Shown piece by piece: positions 31,841 through 43,917 of a DNA stretch of 64,000 bases. A program made the translations under genes and the position numbers. The stretch is from contig JASSKH010000014.1 in NCBI GenBank assembly GCA_031763025.1, positions 13,508,022 to 13,572,021 of the forward strand. The letters are read 5' to 3'. The DNA is from Macrocystis pyrifera (Eukaryota; Sar; Phaeophyceae; Laminariales; Laminariaceae). The notes beneath the pieces were generated by a model that made no database searches, was not told the DNA's origin, and saw only the letters and a program-made list of their open reading frames with translations. Position 1 is the stretch's first letter, and every line of letters starts with the position of its first letter.

Positions 31841-32813
31841 ACACTGCTACGGACTGTGGAGGCGGTTCTACGTCTTCCGTGAAACCACTCGGCATGCACA
31901 CGCTCAAGTTCTCCACAGCAGGTCCTCCGGCCATCAAAGCCACTGCGTCCTCCATCGTCCAGGATGTATGATTCAGCATCCTCCCAGGCTTCGTCCACGA
32001 CTCGTACGCTGCCGCAAGCAGCGCGTCTGCCGCTCCTTCATCCATCCTTACCTGGTGCACAGCAGGTTCACCCTCCAGGCGTTGGCGGGGGTCCGACCCC
32101 GTACTATCGGAGGGAGCCGGCCCCAGCTGTTGAGCTCGTGCGCTGGCCTTCCCGACAGGACCGCGGGGGGATCCTCACCGCCCCCTTGGCCGGTGTCGGA
32201 GGCTGATGCTGCGCCCGGGTCGCTTCCGGCCCTCCCTGCCGGGACCGTGGAGGCGTCCACGGCGCCCCCTTGAGACGAACCCATCGTCTCGGGTGTTTCG
32301 GCCCTCCCTGATCGAGGAGGCGTCCACGGCGCCCCCTTGAGACGAACCCATCGTCTCGGCTGTTTCGGCCCTCCCTGCCGGGACCGAGGAGGTGTCCATG
32401 GCGCCCCCTTGAGACGAACCCATCGTCTCGGGTGTTTCGCCGCCGGCCTCGCCGGCGGCAGGTGCCTGCTGTGCGCACTCCTGCATAAACGCGTCCAGGT
32501 CAAAGCCCCACGTCACGTCGAGGTCGTTCAAGTGAGCCAGACCGTCGTCCAGCTCATCCACCACCCCCCCACCACCTCGATCCGACGTGCTCACGTCGTC
32601 TGCCTCTGACCCCCACTTTTTCGTAGACAGGGAGTCATTCGCCTCCGCAGGTACAGGTGGTGTAGGCGACACGCGTTGCCAGGTGACATTGCGCGTTATT
32701 AGCACAGTGCGTTTCTTTGTCAGCACTCGTACTGAGTCTCGGGGGTAGTTTGTTGCAGGGCCAAGGTAAAAGCACTCTTGTGCTTTCGCCTGTGACTTGT
32801 TTTCCCTCTTCAC
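31839..32813 (-). pseudogene. pol: Copia integrase C-terminus and RT linker with tandem repeats
   Basis: Contains KRENKSQAKAQECFYLGPAT (integrase C-terminus) and an acidic linker. Three tandem units at about 32228-32448 encode ETMGSSQGGAxDxS; spacings are 67 and 72 bp, so one unit throws the frame. It runs to SWTKPGRMLNHTSWTMEDAV and stops just before the RT remnant. Confidence 0.75.
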
Positions 32814-33535
32814 CTTGCAGTAGCCAGGCTTTTGAGGAAGGGCAGTAGTACTACCGGGGGGGGGCTACCATGCCACATCTCATGCGGCGACTTGCTCTGC
32901 GGGTTAGCTGTTGTTGCTGTGCGGTTCAAGGCGTCACACGCCCAGTGGGACGCTTCCGCCCACAACGACGTCGTGGCCAGGAGTTTCGCGCCAGGAAAAA
33001 GCTCTTGAGCCTGGATTCGGCCCGCCATTGCGGCCGTCTCTATCAAACCTAGCGCGCGCTCTGCTACCCCATTGAATTGGGGACTGTCAGGTCGCCAAAC
33101 TTTCCCCCGCGGAATTCACCACCCCCATCAGATCGGACGATTACCACCGTAGAAGGGACACCGTCTGCACGAAAATCCGCAAGGAACTGCTCGAAAATTT
33201 CCGCGGCGTCCGACTTGTGGCGCATAAAGTATACCCACGTATATCGTGAAAAATCGTCGCGCACGATGAGAGTATACCGCTTCCGCCCGAGAGACTCTAC
33301 CACCTTTGGTCCACCCAAATCCGCAAAAACCCTCCCGAGCTTCTTATCTGCTCGTGTGTGTGGACGGCTTGATACCTTTGCGGAGACCCTTTGCCATGGA
33401 GCACCCTTTGCACTCCAGCAGCTCTCCCTCGAGAACAATCCCTTGCTGCCCCGCGGTCTTGCGAAGTAGTACCTCGTAGGAGTGTCCAGCAGCGCAGTGG
33501 AAATCGTTGATGTTTATCGCAGACTTGTTGGGCAG
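32810..33535 (-). pseudogene. pol: Copia integrase, frame-shifted
   Basis: Core pieces are FADLGGPKVVESLGRKRY, IVRDDFSRYTWVYFMRHKSD and IVRSDGGGEFRG in one frame, then SPQFNGVAERALGLIETAAM in another. A CA run near 33350 and a site near 33090 change frame; the D-to-E spacing at the second site is about 18 residues short of the family's, so a small deletion is likely. The tail SLWAEASHWACDALNRTATT and SPHEMWHGSPP is typical of copia integrase. Confidence 0.8.
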
Positions 33536-35722
33536 TTACCCCGGGGCGAGTACAGCACAGGCATTTTCCCCACAATTGCGGTCGACCCGGTAGCCGTACA
33601 GGCTGTAGAGGGTCCTACTCAACGGAAACACGATCGAACGCTCTGACTTGAGCCTGACTACGACCCCCGTGGGGCGCCCTTCGAAAGTATGGCCGTTTTT
33701 GACGAGAGTGGGCAGGGAAAATAAGTGGCAGCGGAGATCCGGCACGTGCGCAACGTTCGTAAGCAGCACTTGCACGGGACCGTTTCCGGACCGAAAGACA
33801 ACGCTCACGTCACCGTAACCTTCGATCGCTCGGGTGGATCTGTCAGCGATTCGGAGAGTCAAGTTGCATTCTCTATAGTTGATCATGCAGTCTGCGGAGG
33901 GCGTCATGTGAGTAGACGCATCACTATCGCATATCCAAGCCTCGTCTCCTACCTGCCAAGCAGACCCCCCTTCCCCCGAACCATCGCTCCACTTGCCTGT
34001 CTCTTCGGACTTGAAAGCTGAGGCCTGGACCGTACCTTTTTCTTGGTCGTCATCCCTTGCCCCATCCTTGCTCGTCACCGCCATGACAGCTTCTTTTTTC
34101 GATGAGGGGCAGACATCAGCAGCGTGCCCCAACCCGTTGCATCGACTGCATCGATCCGTGGACGTGGGACAGGCATCGGCAGAGTGCCCGCGTCCCTGGC
34201 ATCGACTGCATAGCTTCGCCGTGCACTCGCTCCTCCAATGGCCCTTCTTGCCACACCTATGACACTTTCCCACTGGAGTACTTCCGCTGGCGGCTTTGGC
34301 ATTGCTGCCATTGCCACCAGCAGCCGCGGCCGAGCCACCACCGTCCTCGTTGGTGCCTCTACCGCCTCGTCCGTGGCCCCGTCGTCCACCTTTTTCTTTG
34401 CCATTTCCTCCACCTTTCCCGCGACCACGGCCACCGCCGCCGGCGGCGGCGTACATAGCATGGCCTGCGTGGCCAGCGTTGGACCCCTTCTTCCTGTTTC
34501 CAGAAAGTCGGTGATGCCGTTCTCGAACAGCCTTGATGATGTCACCACGGCCGATGCTGTCACGTGATGCCAGGTTCCGAGCCTCCACTTCGTATTCGGC
34601 AGGCAGAGCGTCAATAAAGATGGTGCACAGCATGTGGTCGTCTACTGACATTCCTGCTGTTCGCATTTCCGCGGCAAGATCCTCGATCCTGCCCATCTCC
34701 TCGAGCGGGTTGCTCCCCGGCGCCATCTTAAAACTGTTAAGGCGTCGGGAGAGGTCTGATTTGGCCCCCGTCGTCTGAGGGCCGTACCACGCAAGGAGAG
34801 CGTCCCACGCTTGCCTCGGCGAGGTACACCGGTGCAAAATACTTTTATCGCTCTTGCCCTTGAGGGCCGTCGACAGGAAATTCCACGCCAGTGTAGGTCT
34901 GTGCACACTTTCGCGGCTAAACCCCCTTGCGACAAGCATCGAGTTTTCGGTGTCTAATTCCCCTACGGGAATGTACTGCGGTGGACCCGACACGAAAGCA
35001 GACAAGAAACCGACTCCTTTGGCGTAATACCGAGCGTCTCTTGTCCAGGGGTTGAACTCAGATTTTAGCCCACTAAACGATGGCACAGGAGTGTGTTTGA
35101 AGGCCAAATGGCGCGATAGAGGCAGATCAAATCCACCACCCAACTCACCGCCAGAGTATGCACCCCATCCTCCTGTCCTCCCATGATGCTCTGGCTGACC
35201 CCTCGGTGGGCCAACCTCGACAGGCAACGCAGTTCCTCCGCGTCCAGTTGTTCCCAAATCTGGCGAGGCGCCCTCACGCAAATTTGTCTCTTGTTTTGCT
35301 GCAATACCCCTTGCCATGCCTACAGCAGCAGCAGGGATCTCTCTCACAGCATTGGGTACTGCCCCTTGTGGGCTCTCCCCATCAGCAGCGCTACCCTCAG
35401 CGCTGCCGGACTCCGATTGACCAATGCCTGCTTCAACAGCAGCAGTAGTCTCTCGTACTTCAGCAGTGGGTACTGCCCCTCTTGGGCTTTCCCCTACAGC
35501 AGTGGTTCCTACCTCTGCTGGACTCTCGCCTACAGCAAAGCTGCCTTCAGCGCTGCCTGGCTCCGATCGACCGTTGTTCCTCATGAGCTCGGTCATCATG
35601 CTCCTCATGGCATCCATCATCGATGCCTGCCTCTGCTCCAACGCCAGCTTGATCTCGCGTCGCAGCGTTTCAACGTCACTCGGAGAATCGTGCTCTTCTT
35701 CAGCCGATCCCTTCGAGGGCAT
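33536..35722 (-). pseudogene. gag-pol: Copia Gag, protease and pre-integrase start
   Basis: A 728-codon ORF. Residues 1-200 are low-complexity (GESPAEVG-type repeats); 210-420 form a UBN2-like Gag capsid (KSDKSILHRCTSPRQAWDAL, NPLEEMGRIEDLAAEM); three CCHC zinc knuckles follow (CHRCGKKGHWRSEC, CSRCQGRGHSADAC, CSRCNGLGHAADVC). The protease motif reads WICDSDASTHMT where the family has D-S-G, so the key Gly is Asp. It ends in a TAA at about 33538; reading on in the same frame gives the H-x4-H..C-x2-C pre-integrase finger (FHCAAGH, ECKGC), which shows the stop is a lesion. An active ancestor is inferred. Confidence 0.85.
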
Positions 35723-35945
35723 CGTGGGCTTCTGGTACCAGATCTCAAAGGTTCAAGTCACTAGTGTGTTCGTAGAGTCCAAGCCTGGATGCCCTGACCT
35801 CCACGTGGTCTGATGAGTTTCTTTATATTTGTTGTATTAGAGGGTAGAGGAGGGGAGACAGAGCGGGGCCTAGCTCGTAGCTCGGAGCAGAGAACGGAGC
35901 AGAGAACGGAGTGCTCAAACTCTCCTCGTGAACACACGGCATCAT

Positions 35946-36410
35946 TCATAATAACGCCTGCGAAGATATACGCAACCCTCTACAACTTGTAACCGTCGCT
36001 GCTGGAACGATCCAAACGAACACTTTAAACCTAAGGGGGGCGGTCGTCCTATCATGCAACTCCAGGCCGAACCGTTCGAGGCATGCTCGCATGAGACGGA
36101 TCCGTCGGTCGATTTCGAGCGAGAGGTTAGCGTTTTCGTGGATAATGCCGGCTAGGTATAGGAACTGGGCCGTCTGCCTCAACAACCTCTGGCCTGCTGC
36201 TTCGATGACGAGCGGTGGTACGAGGGCTGTCTGGTCTGGTGTTTGTAGAAGCATTGTGTCTGTCTTCTTTTCCGACACCGTGAGGCCTGCTGCTTCGAAG
36301 ACAGTTGCGATGACTGTCATCATTTTCGCGAGCCCTTCAGCCGACTTCGAGACAATTCCCGCGTCATCGGCGTACAACATGCCCCATACAGCCCTTCGCA
36401 CGCACGCCAA
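35946..36410 (-). pseudogene. LINE reverse transcriptase fragment
   Basis: VWGMLYADDAGIVSKSAEGL, TVFEAAGLTVSEKKTDTM and IHENANLSLEIDRRIRLMRA are RT palm and thumb blocks of a non-LTR retrotransposon with the YADD site. It is open for about 150 codons, then ends at the 5' edge of the copia element, which probably inserted into it or beside it. No endonuclease or N-terminal part is present. Confidence 0.8.
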
Positions 36411-36479
36411 CGGCTAGCGCAAATCCTGTCTCGTCCCGTCACGATTCTCAGTCACTGTGGAAAGCCTTGAAAAAATCCG
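36411..36479. other. Short spacer
   Basis: No feature seen between the LINE fragment and the GGGACGG block. Confidence 0.4.
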
Positions 36480-36790
36480 ATAGCCTTAATCACGGTATTT
36501 TGACGGGACGGGAACAACGGTAGCGGCGGGACGGGGTGTCACGGGACGGTAAAAAAATCGTCAAAATGGTCCCGTCGTCCCGCCCCGCCGATGAATTCCC
36601 TGACCGTCGTCACTTGCTGTCCCGTCCCGCTATCGAAGTCTGTCCCGTTGTACTTTGTACCGTCCAGTCCGTCGAAATAACCTTTTCCGTTGTCCTTTAC
36701 CTTCCCGTCCCGCTGATATACTCTCTCCCGTTGGAAATTACCGTCCCGTCCCGTCGTGGCACCGTAATTTTACCGTCCCATCCCGTCATA
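36480..36790. repeat. GGGACGG/CCGTCCC block, foldback
   Basis: TGACGGGACGGGAACAACGG on the left and CCGTCCCGTCCCG units on the right, with TACCGTCC joins. Related to 28130 and 29560. Confidence 0.75.
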
Positions 36791-36799
36791 AAAAATCGC

Positions 36800-38450
36800 A
36801 CCGTTGTCACGTACAGCAGATATAAAAAATAATAGGTATTATATAGTTGGGAGTCGGCACGACATTGCCACAGTAAGTCACCATTTACAGTACTACAATA
36901 GTAACCACTACTATCAACACTTCAAGTCAGACTGCGAAATATTTACGAGTTGTTTGTGTACTTAATAAGGTGCCGACTATCCGACTTGTTGGGTTTCCGT
37001 ACTTGTACAAGTACTTGTAGAAATAACTGATGTGACTGCGGGTTGGATTGTTTTCTGGGCGGATGTTAAGAGAGGGGCCCTGGGCCTCAGTGGCTCGGCC
37101 ACCGTGAGGGGAAGCAGACCCTCCCGCCTCTTGAGTCTCCATCGTGCAGTGGCCGGAACAAAATTACTCCACAATAGGAAAGCAAACAAAACAAAATAGT
37201 GACAACCACTCAAACCGACAAAAAAGCGAAAAGTCCTAAGCCGACGACGCCACTTGTTAAGATCAAGCTTGCGGAACACTTTGTAACCCTGGATAGGTCT
37301 GCTGTTTAAGTCGGCACTCGTTGGTACCCGGGTGTGTTGCTTGCTTAGCGATAGAAGAAGAGCAGTTTTATTCCTTTCGTGCACGCGGAGACTGAGACCA
37401 AGCTCGTGCGTCTCTGGAAAACCCCTTGTTTTCCATCTAAGATACGCCTTCCAAGTAGTACAAGTATGTTCCCAGTGCCTGAACCCAGGTATTTACCGGG
37501 CTTTCAACCTCATACAAAGCACTATCATAACAAGGACCCCCTCTGGAGCGAAGCTTATTTTCGACTCTCGCTTCGTTCGCCTGACTCAAGTCGGCAAGTC
37601 CGCTGACCATCAACTGGCTTCGGCTTGCTGCCGACTGAAGTCCGTTGTTAATAGTTGGCTATAACGGCACCATATATATATTAGGAGTACATGCATAGCA
37701 GAAGTGCGAGAGATACCGCAGGCCTGTAGGATATCGTGAAATGCCATGGGATATCGTGGGGACGTCGGTGGGATACTGTAGGAAGTTGGTCGGATACGGT
37801 GGGATGCATCGGGATCAACCTTTACTTTGATTCGCGGAGGAGAATCAAAGAGGCAAAAACTCTGAGGAGTTGTTGCTTTCTCGTGCTTCGTGCAAAAGTG
37901 ACAACGTTATTTCTCAACTCCCCAGCTGTCGTGTACTGTACTCTGAAATAGACCGCGGATTTTTCGCACGTATGTACGATCAACTGCTGGAGAGCAGAGC
38001 CAGCGATATATATGTGTTGCTCTGCTGTGTGTCATAGTATCCTCGTTTCTATTTTCTTGTCATGGTGGTGGCTTATTTGTTTCTAACGTGATACAAACGA
38101 GCAAATACATGCATAACACACAAATAAATAATCACTCCATCTATTCAGAATTGTCTAGGTAGGGACGGTCTGGCAACAACAAAATAAAAGGCATCGACGT
38201 GTGGGTGATCAAGAGCGCCTATGGCTTAGCCTGCTCCTCAACTAGTCGGGCTTGCCCAATGCTGCATTATTTTCTATCCCGGCACCTACTGTAGCTATCC
38301 CCCCCCAATACTACCTTGACAAATGCCGTCGTCGGCCTAACCTCCCAAATGGTTCCCTAGGTGTAGGCGGACGCTAGCACCCTCAGGAATGCGTCGTCAA
38401 GCACCCGCGCGTAGGCGTTTCGGCAACATATATATACTACGACTTGGAAT
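36800..38450. other. No recognised gene
   Basis: Minus-strand ORF at 36977-37384 (contains YKVFRKLDLNKWRRRL) has no family match by eye. GGGATATCGTGG/GGGATACTGTAGG units occur at 37720-37815. Confidence 0.45.
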
Positions 38451-39039
38451 TAGAGCAAGGGATATGCAGCCAGGATCCGTATTTCGTAGATAGTTGCAGA
38501 ATAGTTAAAGAATTCTGAGCGTTTTAGCCTTTTTTTTGCACCTTTTAAGGCCGAAAAACCTACTACCCATCGTGGGAACGTAGTTTTTCCCTCGTAGTAC
38601 CTTCGATGACGACTACCGAAGAGATAGATGATCCGCCTGAAGAACCGCAATGTGTTAGTGAAGGTCATTTCTTCATCGGTGATGTAGCCATTGTGCTGTG
38701 CTCCCTTGCGTGAAATGAAACGTTCTAGCGTTTTCGTGAGCTTTTTCGTGCTACTCGCTCGCAACTTCGAGCGCACGAAAATACCTCGTGAGTCGTTTCT
38801 GGCTGTCTACGACCGCCCTCACACACCCCATCAAGAGCATTCCTCAATTTGGCGGATTGTGGTTTCCTGTGAGGATAGCTGTCTGCGAGTGCAAACGTTC
38901 AGTTGGGGGCTGTTTTTTGTCTCATTTTATGCACCCCAAATTTCGACTAATTTTGACCACTGCAGCACCTCTTAAGTCGAGGTGTAGGCCTCTGTTGAGA
39001 ACCAGCGGGGGATCAATCTCGAGAGAAACGCAGGCTGCT

Positions 39040-39310
39040 GTCATAAAACTTTTCCAAGTCACCGTCGCTCTCCGGCAAGCGCGAACCAGCCGAAGTTCTA
39101 AACACAGATTGTTATTGCCCTCGATGAAAAGCATTCGAGCGCGTTCTCAGTTTGCTTGTCTTTTTTTTGTAAAGTCGCAGTTGGAGTTGGTGAGAGTGAC
39201 GAGAGAGACCAGTCGGCACCGGCACAGACGGCACTCTAGCAGGCGGGGTTTGGCTCAGACTGAACGCCTGTTTTTTTTCTTGGAAAACCGAGTCGCTTTG
39301 CGCTCGCGCG
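39040..39310 (+). repeat. Dispersed repeat shared with 53290-53480
   Basis: TTGTTATTGCCCTCGATGAA, TTCTCAGTTTGCTTGTC, GTCGCAG(T/G)TGGAGTTG and TTTGGCTCAG(A/G) are shared. It ends in the same TTTTTCTTGGAAAA motif that begins the hairpin-like piece near 24215. Confidence 0.75.
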
Positions 39311-39852
39311 CCTCACTGTTAATTCCGAAGGGGTACTATATTACAGGGCAGAACGGTATGTCAGTACAGCAGTACGATAGACCGGCGGGAGCAGAACGCC
39401 CCACCCCCCAACAACCACCAATAGGTTGTGGCTTGCCTGGTCCTCGTCTCTAAGAAGAGCCCGCAGCTCACGGCTCCGGTTCCGAGCGACGATGGAAGCC
39501 GGAAGCCTGCCCGTCCCTACGTACGGAAAGACACACTCCTTTACGAAGCATGCTATCATAACGCCATGCAGAGTCCAGGCGGTGGTGGATCAGCACAGCT
39601 TGCAAGAAATGACATTTACTAGATATACTTATTTTTTTAAATCGGGGAGACGAAATATACAACGGTAACAAAGTGATCGACGTACGAATAGACAGAACGC
39701 CCATGTCTGTACCGCAGAGGATTGGAAAGTAAAAGCGAAATACTTTTCGTCTTGAAGTTGATACTGCGGCTGCGGCGTGCTTTACTACAAAGCAAACGAC
39801 AGATAGGTTGACGAAAGATCCCTGTACCGCGAAATATGAAAGAGTACTATTA

Positions 39853-39951
39853 CGGGGGTCCATTGTTAACAGGACCTATGGTACACATAAAAACCTACAT
39901 ATTTGCCTATTTTTACAAACAAAATTTGGTCCCGTTAACTATGGACCCCCG
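39853..39951. mobile_element. 99 bp CGGGGGTCCA miniature element, copy 3
   Basis: Ends CGGGGGTCCATTGTTAAC and GTTAACTATGGACCCCCG. Flanks GTACTATTA and TAATAGTAC extend the palindrome, with TA at both borders. Diverged and then partly homogenised arms. Confidence 0.85.
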
Positions 39952-40199
39952 TAATAGTACCGAAATATACGACGGCCATAAAGTAGTCGACAGACAAAAT
40001 AGACAGAACATGTATGTCTGTACCACAAAGAGGATCTGTTGGCCAACGAAAAACATGTCGGTTATTTACTACGAGATAAACGACAAACGACAGATTAACA
40101 TGCATGTATTTTCAACACCGGTGTTATTTACGAGAGTCTCGAAACATACGACGAGGATCGCAAAATGAAAGCGAAGTAAAAAGTTATCGACTGTGAAGT

Positions 40200-41010
40200 T
40201 ATTACCAGGTATTTGTTTTAGCTCTTCCTTCTCTGTCGCCCTCAAGGAATTCTCTTGTGTACTTGTTCGTGGTGTTGCTCGTCGCACCCTCGCATGCTCT
40301 TGTGTACTTATCGTTTTGGAACAGCAGTATGGCATATATACTCGTTCCTGTTCTGTCGCCATGAAGTCATATAAATATGTTTTGCACTTGACGCTCTGCC
40401 ATCGCTCGTCATGTAAGACATCTCCAACTAGAGGTTTGGTACAGCGATATCTATACTCATTCCTGCTCTGTCGCCCTGAAAGCATATATATGCTCTTGTG
40501 CACTTGACGCTCCGCCATCGCTCGTCTTATAAGAGATCCCTAACAAACGGTTTGGTATTGCAGTATGATATCTAACCGGCGGTAGCATGCTCTTGTGTAC
40601 TTGGTCCTGCTGCTGCTGTTGTTCTTCGGGGCGATCGTCGCAAGCGCTTAGCGGACGCACTTACTTGGTCCTGCTGCTGCTGTTTGTTGCAGACGTGGCT
40701 GCTGGGGCTGCTGCTATCGTTGCGGTTGCTGCTGCTCCCTGGTGACATCGTTTTCCCATGCTCCTTCACCTCCTCATATATCACCTCACCACCTTGCACT
40801 TTCACCTCACTTATAGCCTCATCACCTTGCACCTTCAACACATGCTCTTGTGGTCCTGCTGCTGCTGTTGCAGACGTGGCTGCTGGGGCTGCTGTTGCCG
40901 TCGCTGCTGCTCCTTGGTGCCATCGCTCTCCCTTTGCACCTTCACCTCCTCATATATAACCTCATCACCTTGCACCTTCAGCTCACTTATCACCTCATCA
41001 TCACCTTGCA
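40200..41010. repeat. Tandem repeats with GACGCTC(T/C)GCCATCGCTCGTC and CTGCTGCTGTTGCAGACGTG
   Basis: About 120 bp units at 40250-40560 and then two to three larger units at 40600-41010 with GTGGCTGCTGGGGCTGCTG and TCACCTCCTCATATATCACC. Coding is not supported. Confidence 0.7.
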
Positions 41011-41039
41011 CCATATACAATACTTACATATTCTTGTGT

Positions 41040-41245
41040 ATTGATGTGATATCGTACGATGGTACGGTTTGATATACAATATGGAGAAACCACGGTGGTA
41101 CGGTTTGATATACTGTATGGAAAAAACACGGTATGTGATATGATATGTTGGTGGTATGTTATATGGTAAAAATACGGTATGTGATATGGTATGTTGGTGG
41201 TATGGTATGATGGTACGGTGTGGTGGATGTACCATATAACACGGA
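41040..41245. repeat. GATATGGTATGTTGGTGGTA array
   Basis: Purine-pyrimidine biased units with GTACGGTTTGATATAC and GGTATGTGATATG; a relative lies at 55730-55930. Confidence 0.7.
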
Positions 41246-41287
41246 AGAATCCACACCCCCCTTAGATAACACCCCCCCCCCCCGTAA

Positions 41288-41352
41288 TAAGCACACCCGG
41301 TGATATATATGATACTTCGTTTGTCACCGTCACTTTATCACCGGGGGTATGT
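41288..41352. repeat. Small hairpin, GCACACCCGGTGATA type, copy 1
   Basis: GCACACCCGGTGATA and TATCACCGGGGGTATG pair across a 34 bp loop. A second copy with a different loop is at 42474-42532. Confidence 0.6.
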
Positions 41353-41475
41353 TAGATAACACCCCCCCTAAGTCTGAACCCCTGGAAATAGTGTCAAGGT
41401 CCACAATTAATTATCATACCACCTGGTGGATGGATATCATTCACAATTCGCAATCAACAATCAACCCGCATCGGT

Positions 41476-42180
41476 ATGGACACCAGCATGGAGGCAACTG
41501 CAGCGCCCGCTCACCGCAGTGGGCCGAACGAGTCTGCGGCTTCGACCCCACCTGTAGCTGCTGCTGCCGCGCCTCGGGAGACGATCACGTCGTTCTTCTC
41601 TCGGACCAGCGCGCTTACTGGTACTGGCACTAACGTTATCACGTCTCCTACGTCCGCCGCGTCCCAAGCCTCGACTACTTCGTACCGGTACCGGTACCGG
41701 CGAAGCACCCGCAGCTCTTGCAGCAACGTCCAACCCACCAGTCAAAGGACCTGAGGCCCGGTCGGCTGCAGCCGAATCGCCAGCCACTACGATTGCGACG
41801 AGCAGCGTGACCATGCTGCCCGGTGAGAGCCACGAGTGGCAGGACAACGACGGGAAAAGCCCTCTTCTCAGAGCCCCCGATGAAAAACGGCATGAGGACA
41901 TGATGAAAGCTGGAGTTGAAACCGCCCGACTTCCCAATTCCGGAGTTTGGTGGCGGCCCGCACTGCAAGAGATACCCCATAGAGTTCAAACTGAAGGCGA
42001 TCAGATACGCGCAATCGTCGATGGTGGAAGGAGCCCGGAGGCACTGTTGAGACTTGACTTCTGCCACCAGAGCGCTGGGAATTGGGATAAGGTAACAATG
42101 GAATCGTGGATCAAGAACCGGTCGACGTATGAGAAGGAGGTGCAAGCGGCCACGGCGGCGTCCGGGACCAAAGTCTCTTA
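41476..42180 (+). pseudogene. Coding-like relic, unknown product
   Basis: MDTSMEATAAPAHRSGPNES and an Ala/Thr/Ser-rich head in one frame change to another frame within a TACCGG hexamer repeat at 41685-41702, then EARSAAAESPATTIATSSV and MLPGESHEWQDNDGKSPLL, KAGVETARLPNSGVWWRPAL, EALLRLDFCHQSAGNWDKVT. The globular part is protein-like, but no family is recognised. It could be a retroelement Gag or a host fragment. Confidence 0.4.
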
Positions 42181-42473
42181 TGTGCTAGCACACCCCTTGC
42201 TAATTATACCTACCCTGGTTATCACCCCGCCTGCATTCTGGCCGGGGTCTGTTCACAGTCACTCCATAATAATCATTGATACACTGTTATCATACCCTCT
42301 CATTACCACACCCTGGATCTGGCCGGAGTCTGTAATCCTCATCAACCAATATCAATAATGCCGTTAGCACACCCCCTCGTTACCACACCGTTGTTGCTAC
42401 ACCCCCTAGCTGCGGGGCTCTCGTGCGTGGAGTTTATCACCGAGGATGCGTTAGATAGCACACACAGCCACAA

Positions 42474-42532
42474 CAGCACACCCGGTGATAATCTTTTTAA
42501 ATGAGACAAAATGTTATCACCGGGGTGTGTTC
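42474..42532. repeat. Small hairpin, GCACACCCGGTGATA type, copy 2
   Basis: GCACACCCGGTGATAA and TTATCACCGGGGTGTG pair across a 27 bp loop. The left arm equals that of copy 1. Confidence 0.65.
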
Positions 42533-42589
42533 TTCCGTGTGATACGGTCGGTCTTATACGGCTAAATTTGCCTGGTGGTGTGGCGGTAT

Positions 42590-42850
42590 GTGTGGATACC
42601 ATGTCCCCGGAACCAACACGCCTACCCAAATAGTCGAAATCCCCGCATCCTTCGAGAAAGCTCTTCCAGAAGCTTTGCTCGGGGAACTCGGGAGATTGTC
42701 ATGTCTGGATCTCGCCACGGAGCCTTCTCCTTCACGTTCCGCTGACGGATCCTCAGCGGCGGCTATTCTGCCTAGCGGATTCTCCGCAGCGGGACATAGC
42801 AAGGCCCCGCTGAACTGTCCTTTGACCCGAGTGTCGCGAGAGCAACGATG
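42590..42850 (+). other. Open, protein-like stretch of unknown identity
   Basis: The plus strand reads QIVEIPASFEKALPEALLGE and LGRLSCLDLATEPSPSRSAD; the minus strand is open too. It may continue the relic at 41476-42180 after a 400 bp interruption. No family assigned. Confidence 0.25.
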
Positions 42851-43019
42851 ATTGCTCGCCCCTCGGCTCTCACTCCTCATATCTCCCTGTCTGATCTTGT
42901 CATCGGGCTGCTGTCTCAGCCCGAGCTGTCCTACACTCTAACCGTCGTAGTTCAACAGTAAGAACACCCTGCTAACGCAGAGAGACGTGGGATCACGCCC
43001 CACCGGCGGTATCGACTAC

Positions 43020-43535
<516 letters not shown>

Positions 43536-43917
43536 TACCGATGTTTTTTTTCTGTTCCGATAAAACATCTGGAGATTAGAGCGACCGGAAACCTGGGGAC
43601 TGGGAGACGCTTGGGTGCCAGCGTGGCCATAATACGTGACCGTGCGACTGTCGGAGTGGTCTAAATATTCTAATCGGGGTAACATACGGCTCGTCACTGG
43701 TCACCACGCGTCAGAGATGAATCGAGGCGCTGCTTTAACCGAACCGGGCGGATAGAGGTACAAGACACCGCAGGAGATGACAATTAGACATGCAGTTGCC
43801 GCATGCGGTCGGCCATCGGCACCCCTATAGCGTGTACGGCAGGGATGACGCAAAAATGGAAAATCTCGCGCGCGTCAAGCTTGGCAGTGTGAACGTGCTC
43901 GAAAAGGCTAAAAAAAG

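Larger units (their letters stand above)
30798..35950 (-). mobile_element. Defective Ty1/copia LTR retrotransposon
   Basis: Gag, protease, integrase, RT remnant and RNase H follow each other in copia order on the minus strand. The 5' side (35750-35950) looks like LTR plus leader, with TATAAAG near 35826 and a tRNA-iMet-like primer site TGGTACCAGAAGC at about 35737. A purine tract AAGGGGG near 30812 marks the 3' end, but a matching 3' LTR is not visible. Pol is broken by a stop, at least three frame changes, a short integrase deletion and loss of the RT core, so the element is dead. Confidence 0.85.
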
